This document shows, piece by piece, positions 1-8,170 of a stretch of DNA of 64,000 nucleotides. This DNA comes from Methanobrevibacter woesei. Its GTDB lineage: Archaea; Methanobacteriota; Methanobacteria; Methanobacteriales; Methanobacteriaceae. Under the pieces are notes generated by a model. It was not told the origin of the DNA, did no database searches, and saw only the letters and a program-made list of their open reading frames with translations. Location of the stretch: assembly GCF_003111605.1 (NCBI RefSeq), contig NZ_MZGU01000007.1:1-64000 (forward strand), read 5' to 3'. Within the stretch, counting starts at the first letter, position 1; every line of letters begins with the position of its first letter. The translations under genes and the position numbers were made by a program.

Positions 1-292
1 CATGATCTGCAAAAATAACACACTCACCCTGAGCCAAATCCAAACCAACATTACGCCCAGTACCCGGAAAACCAGAATTAACATCCAAAAAAACAGAAGA
101 AACATTACTATAACAAGAATCAAGCTCTTTTAATAAGTTAATAGTGTATTTATCATCGGATGCATCATCAACAAAAATAACCTCAATATTCTCAAAACCA
201 ATAGTCTGACACATAAAAGACTCAAAAGTCTCAACCAAAAAATCCCCAGTATTAAACGTAGGAACAACAACAGATACCTTATATTTATCCAT
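1..292 (-). CDS. Family 2 glycosyltransferase, C-terminal part outside window
   Basis: The start codon and about 97 residues are present; the rest runs off the left edge. The N-terminus (MDKYKVSVVVPTFNTGDF) followed by IEVIFVDDAS and VIFADH is the nucleotide-binding half of a GT-A fold family 2 glycosyltransferase, the last motif being the start of the metal-binding DxD region. It resembles the start of the glycosyltransferase at 7055-8170. Its start overlaps the end of the gene at 285-1886 by 8 bases, so it is probably the next gene of the same minus-strand operon. Codon use is odd: all six glutamate codons are GAG and several leucines are TTG, whereas the neighbours use GAA and TTA. The sugar transferred cannot be told. 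Confidence 0.85.
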   Translation of the reverse strand, partial: MDKYKVSVVVPTFNTGDFLVETFESFMCQTIGFENIEVIFVDDASDDKYTINLLKELDSCYSNVSSVFLDVNSGFPGTGRNVGLDLAQGECVIFADH

Positions 293-1886
293 TCTTATCA
301 CCCATCATTCCATTATAGAGATTGATATATTGATTTAACATTTCTTCCCTAGATTTAATCTTTATTTTTGATAATGCATCAATTTTATTTAAATAATCTT
401 CATTGGATATGCTAATTAGTTTATTGTAAATATCAAGCGGATTTTGAGGATTTACAAGCCAACCCACCCCTGATTCTTCAATCCTTTCTTTTAAAGCTCC
501 TAAATTTGTGGCCACAACTGGAATTCCAGCAGCAATAGCTTCAGTTAAAGTATGAGAATATGTTTCAGGGCACACTGATAAAATAGCTATAAAGGAAGGG
601 CTGATTTTTGAAATTATATTATTAAATTCTTCACGTTCATATCTACCGTGATTTATACCATATTTTTTAAGATTAGGAATTGTTGTTCCAACAAAATGGA
701 ATTCTAACTTATTATCCTTATCTAATTTTTTAATTTCTTGAATTAATAAAGATCCTTTATGCGGACTTACATGACCCGGAAATACAACTTTAATAGGTTT
801 TTTATCAGGCAGGGAGAATTTTGAAGAAGTTTTCTCTAAATCTCTTCCATGTTCAATAAGTTTAAAATTATCTAAATTATTAAAAACACCCTCATAAAAT
901 CCAATAGCTGAATTAGATGGAAAAATAACATATTTTGCATTTTTTAATAAGTTATAACATAATTTCTGCCAAATATCCAATATTTTATGAGAATTTTCTT
1001 CATTATCTATATTAAAACTATGACAATTTTCACAATCAAAGTTACAATACTGATAGTTCTCATTAATTAAGTGAATAGAAGGGCAGATATAATAAAAGTC
1101 ATGTACACTTAGCAAATATGGAATATTTTTTTTAATAAGCATATCCATTAAATCAAAACTATGATTAATTAAATGGTTGATATGGACAATATCTACATCT
1201 AATTTATTAAGAATTTCTTCATAAACAGTAGCTAATTTAGAGTTGTAAAGTTGATTTTTAAAATCATCTGAAATAATCCTATTTTTATTACTTTCATCAA
1301 TTCTAGAAAAGTCATTGGAAAAGTTAATTTCCTCATGATAAATTTTTTCAAGTCTTTCTCCACTGTAAATCCATAATTCCAACTCTTCGCCAGTTGATGT
1401 TAAAATAAATCTCTCATATGAATCATCTAATCCTTCAATAATATCCAGATTAGTAAAACCAGTTCCACCAATAGTTCCAATCTTTTCATGTAAGATATAA
1501 AGAATTCTTTTTTTATTAGACTTTTTATATCCTTCTAAATTATTTTCTGGCATGATTTGCCTATTTTCAGCTAACCCATATAATGCATAGTGGATTAATG
1601 GATTAATATTAACATCATCATAATTATATTTGTAAAAAAGAGCATCAAAAGTTTTATTTGGTCTTTTTCCTTCTTTAAAACCGAAATATATGTAATGTAG
1701 CAAAGGATCCATATTAGAGTTTCTAACTTTAGGATAATTACTTAGGTAAAATTCATCATCAAATAGATTGTTTTTTCTAATAGCCTTATAACCCTTTATA
1801 ATTAACCTAGCCATTTTCTTATCATGAGTTTTATGTAAGATATAGGCTTCAGGAATCTTACTAAGAAATTTATCTTTTAATCCCAT
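285..1886 (-). CDS. GT4-type glycosyltransferase with N-terminal PLxHY repeats
   Basis: A 533-residue protein. Residues about 40-115 hold two copies of a repeat (FDDEFYLSNYPKV...DPLLHYIYFG, then FDALFY...NPLIHYALYG) seen in several enzymes of this locus. The rest looks like a GT-B retaining transferase. A middle part has a clustered-Cys segment (YCNFDCENCHSF), and the C-terminal donor-binding half has FPGHVSPHKG and the family-4 ExxxxxE-like region (TYSHTLTEAIAAGIPVVATN). It is probably a cytoplasmic or membrane-associated enzyme building a surface glycan. It overlaps the upstream gene (1877-3490) by 10 bases, which indicates one operon. Donor and acceptor are unknown. Confidence 0.85.
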   Translation of the reverse strand: MGLKDKFLSKIPEAYILHKTHDKKMARLIIKGYKAIRKNNLFDDEFYLSNYPKVRNSNMDPLLHYIYFGFKEGKRPNKTFDALFYKYNYDDVNINPLIHYALYGLAENRQIMPENNLEGYKKSNKKRILYILHEKIGTIGGTGFTNLDIIEGLDDSYERFILTSTGEELELWIYSGERLEKIYHEEINFSNDFSRIDESNKNRIISDDFKNQLYNSKLATVYEEILNKLDVDIVHINHLINHSFDLMDMLIKKNIPYLLSVHDFYYICPSIHLINENYQYCNFDCENCHSFNIDNEENSHKILDIWQKLCYNLLKNAKYVIFPSNSAIGFYEGVFNNLDNFKLIEHGRDLEKTSSKFSLPDKKPIKVVFPGHVSPHKGSLLIQEIKKLDKDNKLEFHFVGTTIPNLKKYGINHGRYEREEFNNIISKISPSFIAILSVCPETYSHTLTEAIAAGIPVVATNLGALKERIEESGVGWLVNPQNPLDIYNKLISISNEDYLNKIDALSKIKIKSREEMLNQYINLYNGMMGDKNG

Positions 1887-3490
1887 AAAAATCCATCACA
1901 TGAAACTAAACTATACTCAATATGGTCAATAATGTCTAAAGCAAACCCTACAGGGCTTTCACTATCTAAAAGAAATACATCATCATCTTTAACTGAATCT
2001 GAACTTACGATACTTGCTTGAGGCATAGTCGAATCTATATGGAGTCTAACTTTCACAACATCATCCCTAGCTATTACCTCATTAAAGTCATATTCATCAA
2101 CTAAAGATATAACAACATCTGTAGAGTTACCAAGGTATTTGTCTTCAATATTGGAAATAACAGTAACTTCATATCCCAATTCACTGTAAGCTTTCACCAT
2201 CTCAGAAACGGGCTTGTCAAAATTAGGATTGTCATTAATAAAAACAATTTTCAAATCTTTCACTGAGAAGAATTTCTCATTATGAATCTTGTCTAGGAGA
2301 AGGTGTTTTGATAGATAGCTACCCCACCTATTCCAGAATACATTGTAATTCTTTTTATCATTATCAAAGTAATCTTTATTTTTAACCCTAGTGCTTGATT
2401 CATGATGGAACAATAAAGCAGAACCACAGTAGTAAGTGTTAAAACCATTTTTATGAAGATTTAAACAAAAATCAACATCCTCCAAACCATAGTTATAATC
2501 TTCGCTAAGTCCTCCCAAATCCATATAAACATCCTTTTTAACAAGCATTACTGCACCTGTTACTGCAATGCACTTATTAGTTCCATTAAGATGAGAATCA
2601 AATAAATCTAAATCAGGATTTGAATTGTTTTTTGCATATAAACAGCAAGGAGTCATTCTTTCAGCAAATATATCACCACTGTGCTGAATTTTATAGGATT
2701 TATTTTTATCTAAATAATAATAAGGGAAAACAAGTTTAGCACCTACAGCACCTACTTTTTCATTGCGAAGCATTGCTCCCATCATCTCATTTAACCAGCC
2801 ATAAGTAGGTTCTATATCATTATTTAATAAAAGCAAGTATTCTCCATTAGCTATTTCAGCAGCATCATTATTTCCTTTAGAAAAAGATACATTTTCAGAA
2901 TTTTCAATAATTCTAATAGGCAATTCTTCTTTTAAATCCTTTAAATATTTAACAGATTCATCACTAGACCCATTATCAACAACAATGATTTCATAATTGG
3001 AATAATTAGTTTTCTTATCAAAATCTTTAAATAAACGTTTTAAATGAGACAGGCCATTTAGATTTAGAATGATAATTGACACTAAAGGTTCATTTTCAAA
3101 TTTATAATTATTTAAAAACATTAGATTGGTTTCTAAAATCTCTTCTTTTCTTCTGATAGGATATGCACTTTGAACTAGCTTATCCTCATACTGGCCATGA
3201 GCAATATAGTGAAGAAGCGGATTAATACCTGCATTTCTAACCTGAGGATAAGTATCTAGATATGCATCACTATCAAAATTTAGGCTAGGTAAAAAACCTA
3301 ATTTATATCCTTCAGTTAAATAATGAGTCAATGGATCTTCATTTTTCAAATATTCAGAATAGGTTTTTCTATAAAATGATTCGTCAAAAAAACCTGAGTT
3401 TTTAATTTCTGAATAAAATTTAAAATTCTTTAAAGCAGCTTTAAAGTTAAATTTATCTTTAATTAGAAATTTAAAAATATTATTTGACAT
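1877..3490 (-). CDS. Family 2 glycosyltransferase with N-terminal PLxHY repeats
   Basis: A 537-residue protein. Residues about 30-110 carry two repeats (FDESFYRKTY...DPLTHYLTEG and FDSDAYLDTYPQV...NPLLHYIAHG). A family 2 catalytic domain follows from about residue 135 (PLVSIIILNLNGL, EIIVVDNGSS, LLLLNNDIEP as the DxD-type site, then EDVDFCLNLHKNG with the catalytic acidic residue). The C-terminal 100 residues resemble a second small Rossmann-like piece (LKIVFINDNP). The catalytic part is strikingly similar to that of the gene at 10738-12357, with a patch of near-identical DNA. A GGGATT ribosome binding site lies just before the start. It is probably a rhamnosyl- or other sugar transferase of a surface polymer, but the substrate is not known. 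Confidence 0.88.
   Translation of the reverse strand: MSNNIFKFLIKDKFNFKAALKNFKFYSEIKNSGFFDESFYRKTYSEYLKNEDPLTHYLTEGYKLGFLPSLNFDSDAYLDTYPQVRNAGINPLLHYIAHGQYEDKLVQSAYPIRRKEEILETNLMFLNNYKFENEPLVSIIILNLNGLSHLKRLFKDFDKKTNYSNYEIIVVDNGSSDESVKYLKDLKEELPIRIIENSENVSFSKGNNDAAEIANGEYLLLLNNDIEPTYGWLNEMMGAMLRNEKVGAVGAKLVFPYYYLDKNKSYKIQHSGDIFAERMTPCCLYAKNNSNPDLDLFDSHLNGTNKCIAVTGAVMLVKKDVYMDLGGLSEDYNYGLEDVDFCLNLHKNGFNTYYCGSALLFHHESSTRVKNKDYFDNDKKNYNVFWNRWGSYLSKHLLLDKIHNEKFFSVKDLKIVFINDNPNFDKPVSEMVKAYSELGYEVTVISNIEDKYLGNSTDVVISLVDEYDFNEVIARDDVVKVRLHIDSTMPQASIVSSDSVKDDDVFLLDSESPVGFALDIIDHIEYSLVSCDGFLWD
2777..2899. repeat. Direct repeat, copy 1 (inside glycosyltransferase gene)
   Basis: This stretch of about 123 bases matches 11641-11763 with roughly 8 differences by eye and in the same orientation. 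Both copies code for the DxD-containing core of two family 2 glycosyltransferases. The match at DNA level is stronger than in the flanks, which suggests recent duplication or gene conversion. Confidence 0.8.
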
Positions 3491-3500
3491 TAATTAATCC

Positions 3501-4523
3501 CTACTTCTTTGATCTTAATTTTTCAGTTATTTTCCATGAAAAGGAATTCTTTGCATCGTTGATTTTATTGTCTAAATAATCCCTCTGAATATTAAGTTCG
3601 TTTACTTCAAACTTAAGTGCATCAATATCATTAAATAAGAGATTCATTTCCTCCTTAGATAATGTATTGACATCCTGAATATTGCCCTCTAAAGATTTAA
3701 TAAGATTGCAAGAGGTCAAATAGCTAGTGATTTTATACTTATGATGATACTGCCCTTCTTTTTTCCAGTAATCATTAATCCAATAATATACTGGAGAAAC
3801 AGATGGATGAAAATCATGTTTCCACATTAAATATGGAAGGCTTAACTGGTCCTGATTGGTATATTTTATAATTTCTCTCCACCAGTCTTCCATAAGCTTA
3901 ATAACATCTGGATGATTGTGCTGTCTAAACAAAGCCCCAGAAGCTATAAGGCCATAATGCTCAGGCATTCCCATTTTTCTATAATCATTAACCTGTTTTT
4001 CAATTGTATAATTAGGATATCTTTCAAAAGGTATGGATCCTAAGGCTTCATCATAAATACAGTCCCTTTCTGGATGAACAACAACTAACATGGGTGAGTT
4101 AACGTATTTATAGACATACTCCCTAATACTGCCCACAATCTTAAAAGTTCCATCTAACCAGAAACTGTATTTATAATCTGAAAGATATTTATGAGGAAAT
4201 AATCTATATTGTTTAGCTATTCTATTATCATCTAAAGTAGAATCTGCCATTTGAATTATTTTCCATGTATCAGACTCTAAATTAGGATTGTTAGTAAAAC
4301 ATATATAATCGCAATTATCATCAATGAATTCTGGTTCTTTAAGATAATCATAGTCACCAGTAAAAGCTGTGTAAATAGCTATTTTATTTTTCTTAATGTC
4401 TTCAACTAGGTCATAATCTACTTTTTTTGTATAATTAAACAGTTTACTTAAAACAAAGCTATCTACATTTGATTCAAATCTAGATTTAATAATCTCATAA
4501 GGATCAATGTTTTCTTCAGTCAT
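3501..4523 (-). CDS. DUF616 family glycosyltransferase-like protein
   Basis: A 340-residue protein. Residues about 45-270 match the DUF616 pattern: an opening strand IAIYTAFTGDYDYL, then DYICFTNNP, SFWLDGTFKI (DxT in place of DxD), HPERDCIYDE and QDQLSLPYLMWKH. This family is related to plant TOD1/MUCI70 proteins and is considered glycosyltransferase-like. The C-terminus is a predicted coiled coil (NELNIQRDYLDNKI) ending in SFSWKITEKLRSK, a tail also seen on other enzymes here. It is closely related to the N-terminal third of the fusion protein at 8160-10733. It is the last gene after the small membrane pair. Precise activity is unknown. Confidence 0.82.
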   Translation of the reverse strand: MTEENIDPYEIIKSRFESNVDSFVLSKLFNYTKKVDYDLVEDIKKNKIAIYTAFTGDYDYLKEPEFIDDNCDYICFTNNPNLESDTWKIIQMADSTLDDNRIAKQYRLFPHKYLSDYKYSFWLDGTFKIVGSIREYVYKYVNSPMLVVVHPERDCIYDEALGSIPFERYPNYTIEKQVNDYRKMGMPEHYGLIASGALFRQHNHPDVIKLMEDWWREIIKYTNQDQLSLPYLMWKHDFHPSVSPVYYWINDYWKKEGQYHHKYKITSYLTSCNLIKSLEGNIQDVNTLSKEEMNLLFNDIDALKFEVNELNIQRDYLDNKINDAKNSFSWKITEKLRSKK

Positions 4524-4690
4524 ACTAAAAACCAGCTAATTTTTATATAATTAATTAAAATTTAGTGCTAATCTTAATTAAATATATCGATATCTATAAA
4601 AAAAGTGTTAAAATAAATAAAAAAAGATAAGATTAATTTAAAAAAGTTTTTAGGACTAATTAAAATAATTAGATTAAAAACTCTTTCAAA

Positions 4691-4975
4691 TTAAGCATAA
4701 ATAATTTCAATCATACCCGGGACAGATTCCCACATGGATTGTATACCAAGTAAGAATATAGCAAGTCCACCAATGAATGTAATGTAATTTGCATATTTAA
4801 TAGCAAACCTTGTACCGAATGTACCTATAGCATACCAAGCAACTACAAAGAATAAACTTAATAAACTTAAAACAATAGGATTAAGTCCTTTTGTAACCCC
4901 TAAAGATGCGATAATTAAGTTTTCTATGTTACCAAGTATTAATAAACCAATAAATTGTTTAAATTCTCCTGCCAT
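4691..4975 (-). CDS. Half-size three-helix membrane protein, LysE/MntP-like half
   Basis: A protein of about 94 residues with three predicted membrane helices: LLILGNIENLIIASLGV, LSLLSLFFVVAWYAIGTFG and FIGGLAIFLLGIQSM. It is a clear paralogue of the gene just upstream (4985-5302): GNIENL, GTFGT and FIGGLAIF.LG are shared. The pattern (D/E-N-L in helix 1, G near the end of helix 2, IGGLxIxxLG in helix 3) resembles one half of the internally duplicated LysE/MntP/CadD transporters, so a heterodimer is plausible; this is inference from motifs. The start was chosen at the second ATG because the GGTGAT ribosome binding site lies 4 bases before it; an ATG one codon upstream is possible. The site overlaps the stop of the upstream gene, so the two are translationally close. 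Confidence 0.75.
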   Translation of the reverse strand: MAGEFKQFIGLLILGNIENLIIASLGVTKGLNPIVLSLLSLFFVVAWYAIGTFGTRFAIKYANYITFIGGLAIFLLGIQSMWESVPGMIEIIYA

Positions 4976-4984
4976 CATAATCAC

Positions 4985-5302
4985 CTATTCATCTTTAGGT
5001 GCATGTTTACCAAGTACACCTTTTTTAGTTTCTCCTTTAACAGAATCAATCATTGCTTGAAGACCTAAAACAAAGATTGCAAGTCCACCAATGAATTCAA
5101 TGAAAGGAGCATAAGCTTCTACAGCCATAGTACCAAAAGTACCTAATAATAACCACATGACAACGAAGGCTACACTCATTAAAAATAACCTACCTTGTCT
5201 AGCACCAGCAACAACCCCTTGTGAAGCAAGTACTAAGTTTTCAATATTTCCGAATATTAATAAACCTAACAAAGCCATGTAAGGCATTAAAAATTCCAAC
5301 AT
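4985..5302 (-). CDS. Half-size three-helix membrane protein, LysE/MntP-like half
   Basis: A 105-residue protein, first of the paralogous pair. It has three predicted helices (LLGLLIFGNIENLVLASQGV, FLMSVAFVVMWLLLGTFGT, FIEFIGGLAIFVLGLQAM) and a short charged cytoplasmic-type tail (KGETKKGVLGKHAPKDE) that its partner lacks. A strong GGAGGA ribosome binding site lies 5 bases before the ATG, and the 136-base gap upstream is A+T-rich and should hold the promoter. The two genes are probably co-transcribed and could form a hetero-oligomeric transporter. The substrate is unknown; a metal ion or small solute would fit the proposed superfamily. I do not recognise a characterised orthologue. Confidence 0.78.
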   Translation of the reverse strand: MLEFLMPYMALLGLLIFGNIENLVLASQGVVAGARQGRLFLMSVAFVVMWLLLGTFGTMAVEAYAPFIEFIGGLAIFVLGLQAMIDSVKGETKKGVLGKHAPKDE

Positions 5303-5438
5303 TTTTATCCTCCACTTAACACTTGAAGTTTAAAAAAATAATAAAATAAACTTCCATTAATAATAACTAATTTGAAGTATATAAAAGTATAGGTTAAAAT
5401 AATAAGCCATATATAAATATTTGTATTTTAAGGACTGT

Positions 5439-6989
5439 CTAATTTATCAATTTGTTAAAAATCATATCCCATTTTTGAATCCTGTTAGAAATGGAATAAT
5501 TTTCAACAACATCATCAATAGCATTATTTCGAATACTTTTTCTTAAATTCTTGTCCAATATAAGCTTTTTAATCTGATTAATCCATTCTTCTTCAGTTTT
5601 AGCCAGTAATCCATTATATGGTTCATGAACAACAGAGTTATAAACTTCCATGTCACTATATACTCCAGGTATCCCCAAAACAGAAAGCTCAATATATTTT
5701 AATTCACTTTTTCCTTTGTTAAAATTAGAATTTTCCAATGGAACAACACCAATATCCCAATTAACAGTTTTAGATAACCAACTCATAAAATTGGCAAAAT
5801 TCATTGGATTTGGAGGCAAATCAATTACCTCAAACCAGCTATTATCAACCTCATCTCCTTCATTAAAACCACCAATTATCTCAAATCTAACATCAATTCC
5901 ATAATCATCCTTCATTAATTTCTTAAGTTTGATTATAGCATTTTTAATTAGCAGTAGATCTTTTGTATGAGTTAAAGTCCCATAATAGCCTAAAGTAATT
6001 GGCCCTTCTTCTTTGATATCATCTCTTATTTGAAATACAGAATCCACATAATAGTTTCTTATAATACAAACATCTTTATTTGGAAACTTCCCAGCAAGTG
6101 CAGGAGTAGTAACAGTAACAATATCACAGCTGTCAATATACTTTTCTATACTGCTTCTAACTCTATCAACATATTCAAAAGAAGGGCTGTTCTCTTCAAC
6201 ACCCAATAAATCATCATCAGTTTCATAAACCATTTTTATACCATGCTGAAGGCATTTATCAACTAAAACATCCAAAAAGGGTAAAATTCTTTGAACAACA
6301 ACAATATCAAACTGTTTAACTTTCAATATTTCCTCAATATCCATTAATGCAAAGCTATCCATACCATACACAAAGAAATTGTATTTTCCAGAGTCTGAAA
6401 GTCGACTGAAAGGTTCATGAATTCTGATATAAGGACAAGGAGCCAAATCAATAAAAGGATCGTTGATAAAAACTCCTACTCTTATTTTATCTGTTTTAAA
6501 TTCCTCATTAGAGTTAATATAAGGAATGGAAATCTTTTTATCAGTTATATAATAGTTATGCTTTAATTCTTCTTCAATTTTTAATTTTTGATTTTTATAG
6601 AACTGTTCTGTTAAATCCCCATCTAAAAAATTAATGTAATTACAGTCCCATTGATTGATTAAGTTATTGTCAAAAAATCCCTTAGAAACATAATGTAAAA
6701 TCGGGTCTTCATCTCCAGAATAGTTTTTTCTATAAAACTCTAAATCAAAAAGACTGTTAACATAAGTTTTTTTAATGTCATCTTCATCATAAACCCCATA
6801 GTACAAATAGTGGATTTCTGGGACAATATTCTGTTTTAAACAATCTGAATGAACCTTAAAATAGTCTTCATGAGAAATAAGATTTAAATTTTTTATAGCC
6901 TCAAATGATTTTCTATTAAACTTTATTTTTTTAATGTTTCCCTTTGATTTAATAGTAATAAAAAGTAATGGATGAGATTTAAAACCCAT
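5439..6989 (-). CDS. GT-B glycosyltransferase with N-terminal PLxHY repeats
   Basis: About 516 residues from the ATG at 6989 (MGFKSHP); an upstream ATG would add ten residues but the more downstream start has a GGTGG-like site before it. Residues about 30-130 hold two degenerate copies of the locus repeat (HSDCLKQNIVPEIHYLYYG and FDLEFYRKNY...DPILHYVSKG). The remainder is a GT-B fold: IRVGVFINDPF, MVYETDDDLLGV, GYYGTLTHTKDL and the donor-site region KSELKYIELSVLGIPGVYSD. It aligns with the C-terminal two thirds of the fusion protein at 8160-10733. It is divergent from the plus-strand gene at 7055, with a 65-base shared upstream region. Confidence 0.82.
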   Translation of the reverse strand: MGFKSHPLLFITIKSKGNIKKIKFNRKSFEAIKNLNLISHEDYFKVHSDCLKQNIVPEIHYLYYGVYDEDDIKKTYVNSLFDLEFYRKNYSGDEDPILHYVSKGFFDNNLINQWDCNYINFLDGDLTEQFYKNQKLKIEEELKHNYYITDKKISIPYINSNEEFKTDKIRVGVFINDPFIDLAPCPYIRIHEPFSRLSDSGKYNFFVYGMDSFALMDIEEILKVKQFDIVVVQRILPFLDVLVDKCLQHGIKMVYETDDDLLGVEENSPSFEYVDRVRSSIEKYIDSCDIVTVTTPALAGKFPNKDVCIIRNYYVDSVFQIRDDIKEEGPITLGYYGTLTHTKDLLLIKNAIIKLKKLMKDDYGIDVRFEIIGGFNEGDEVDNSWFEVIDLPPNPMNFANFMSWLSKTVNWDIGVVPLENSNFNKGKSELKYIELSVLGIPGVYSDMEVYNSVVHEPYNGLLAKTEEEWINQIKKLILDKNLRKSIRNNAIDDVVENYSISNRIQKWDMIFNKLIN

Positions 6990-7054
6990 ATTTAACACAA
7001 CCACCGCATATGAGAACACTATATTAATATAATTTGTAACATAAAATAAAATTT

Positions 7055-8170
7055 ATGTCTTATAAGGTTACTGTTATAATTCCAACATATAATAGTGTTG
7101 ATTTTTTAGATGAAACAATTGATTCTATTAAAAATCAGACAATTGGATTTGAAAATATTGAATTAATATTAGTTGATGACTATTCAACTGATAATACACA
7201 GGAAATGATTGATGAATATTGTAGAAAATATGAAAATATTAAAACATATGAATCAGGTAAAAAAACAGGAACCCCTGGAAGAGCAAGAAATATAGCTATG
7301 AAACATGCACAAGCAGATTATATTATGTTTATAGACCACGACGATAAGTATTCAGAAACTTGTGTAGAAAATTTATATACTGCAATAACAGAAAACTCTG
7401 CAGATGTAGCTATTGGTAAATTTCAAAATTTTGGAGAAAACAACATTGTAACTGAGCATTGGATTACAGAAAATGTTATTTTAAATTCAATTGATGAAAA
7501 TCTATTATTTTTATCAATAAACGGAATTTGGAGAATGATTTTCCCTAAAGAATTCCTTAAAAAACACGATATAACCTTCCCTGAAGGAGTTTTTGCTGAA
7601 GATTTAACTTTTATGATTGATGTTTTTGTAAATTCAAATAAAATTGTTTTTATTAATGATATTGTTTATAAATTTAGGTTAAGAACTGGTGAAAATAGTT
7701 CAACAAGTTTATCAAAGGGGATGCACTATTTAAATGGATTAATTGAAGGTTACAAAAATACAGTAGAGGTTCTAAAGAAAAATAATGCTATGAAATATTA
7801 TGATACTGTTTTTAACCAGCATTTAACCTGTTGGCTTAGTGATGTTGCTTTAAGTGAAACAATAAGTTCTGATGATAAAAAAATGTTAATAGACAAATCA
7901 GTTCCATTTTTTAAAAAGATGAATAATATTTCACCATTTCCTCCAAATGACACCCTTAAAGACATAATTTATGACATTTCAGATGAAAATATGGAAGTTG
8001 CTTATGAAAAAGTAGAAAACTACAATATCTACACAAACCAAATACATCTTTTAGAATTAGAAATAGAAAACCAAAGAAACAGAATAGCTAACTTACAAAC
8101 AACTAAAGGATGGTTTAAATACAAAACAAACAATATAAAAGAAAGATTAATAAATAAATTTAATCATTGA
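7055..8170 (+). CDS. Family 2 glycosyltransferase
   Basis: A 371-residue protein. The GT-A domain occupies residues 1-230: VTVIIPTYNSVDFL, IELILVDDYS, GTPGRARNIAMKHA, YIMFIDHDD (DxD) and a helix with FAEDLTFMID. The C-terminal 60 residues are a predicted coiled coil (LLELEIENQRNRIANL) with the tail KGWFKYKTNNIKERL. It is the only plus-strand gene between the left edge and 18.4 kb. Its last 11 bases overlap the end of the convergent gene at 8160-10733. No clear ribosome binding site precedes the ATG, so translation may be leaderless. Typical of capsule or cell-wall glycan synthesis; the substrate is unknown. Confidence 0.85.
   Translation: MSYKVTVIIPTYNSVDFLDETIDSIKNQTIGFENIELILVDDYSTDNTQEMIDEYCRKYENIKTYESGKKTGTPGRARNIAMKHAQADYIMFIDHDDKYSETCVENLYTAITENSADVAIGKFQNFGENNIVTEHWITENVILNSIDENLLFLSINGIWRMIFPKEFLKKHDITFPEGVFAEDLTFMIDVFVNSNKIVFINDIVYKFRLRTGENSSTSLSKGMHYLNGLIEGYKNTVEVLKKNNAMKYYDTVFNQHLTCWLSDVALSETISSDDKKMLIDKSVPFFKKMNNISPFPPNDTLKDIIYDISDENMEVAYEKVENYNIYTNQIHLLELEIENQRNRIANLQTTKGWFKYKTNNIKERLINKFNH

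Noticed and set aside
5316-5331. An ORB-like sequence (TTAACACTTGAAGTTT) upstream of the small membrane pair
   Set aside because: Single isolated copy without other origin features; expected by chance in an A+T-rich genome.
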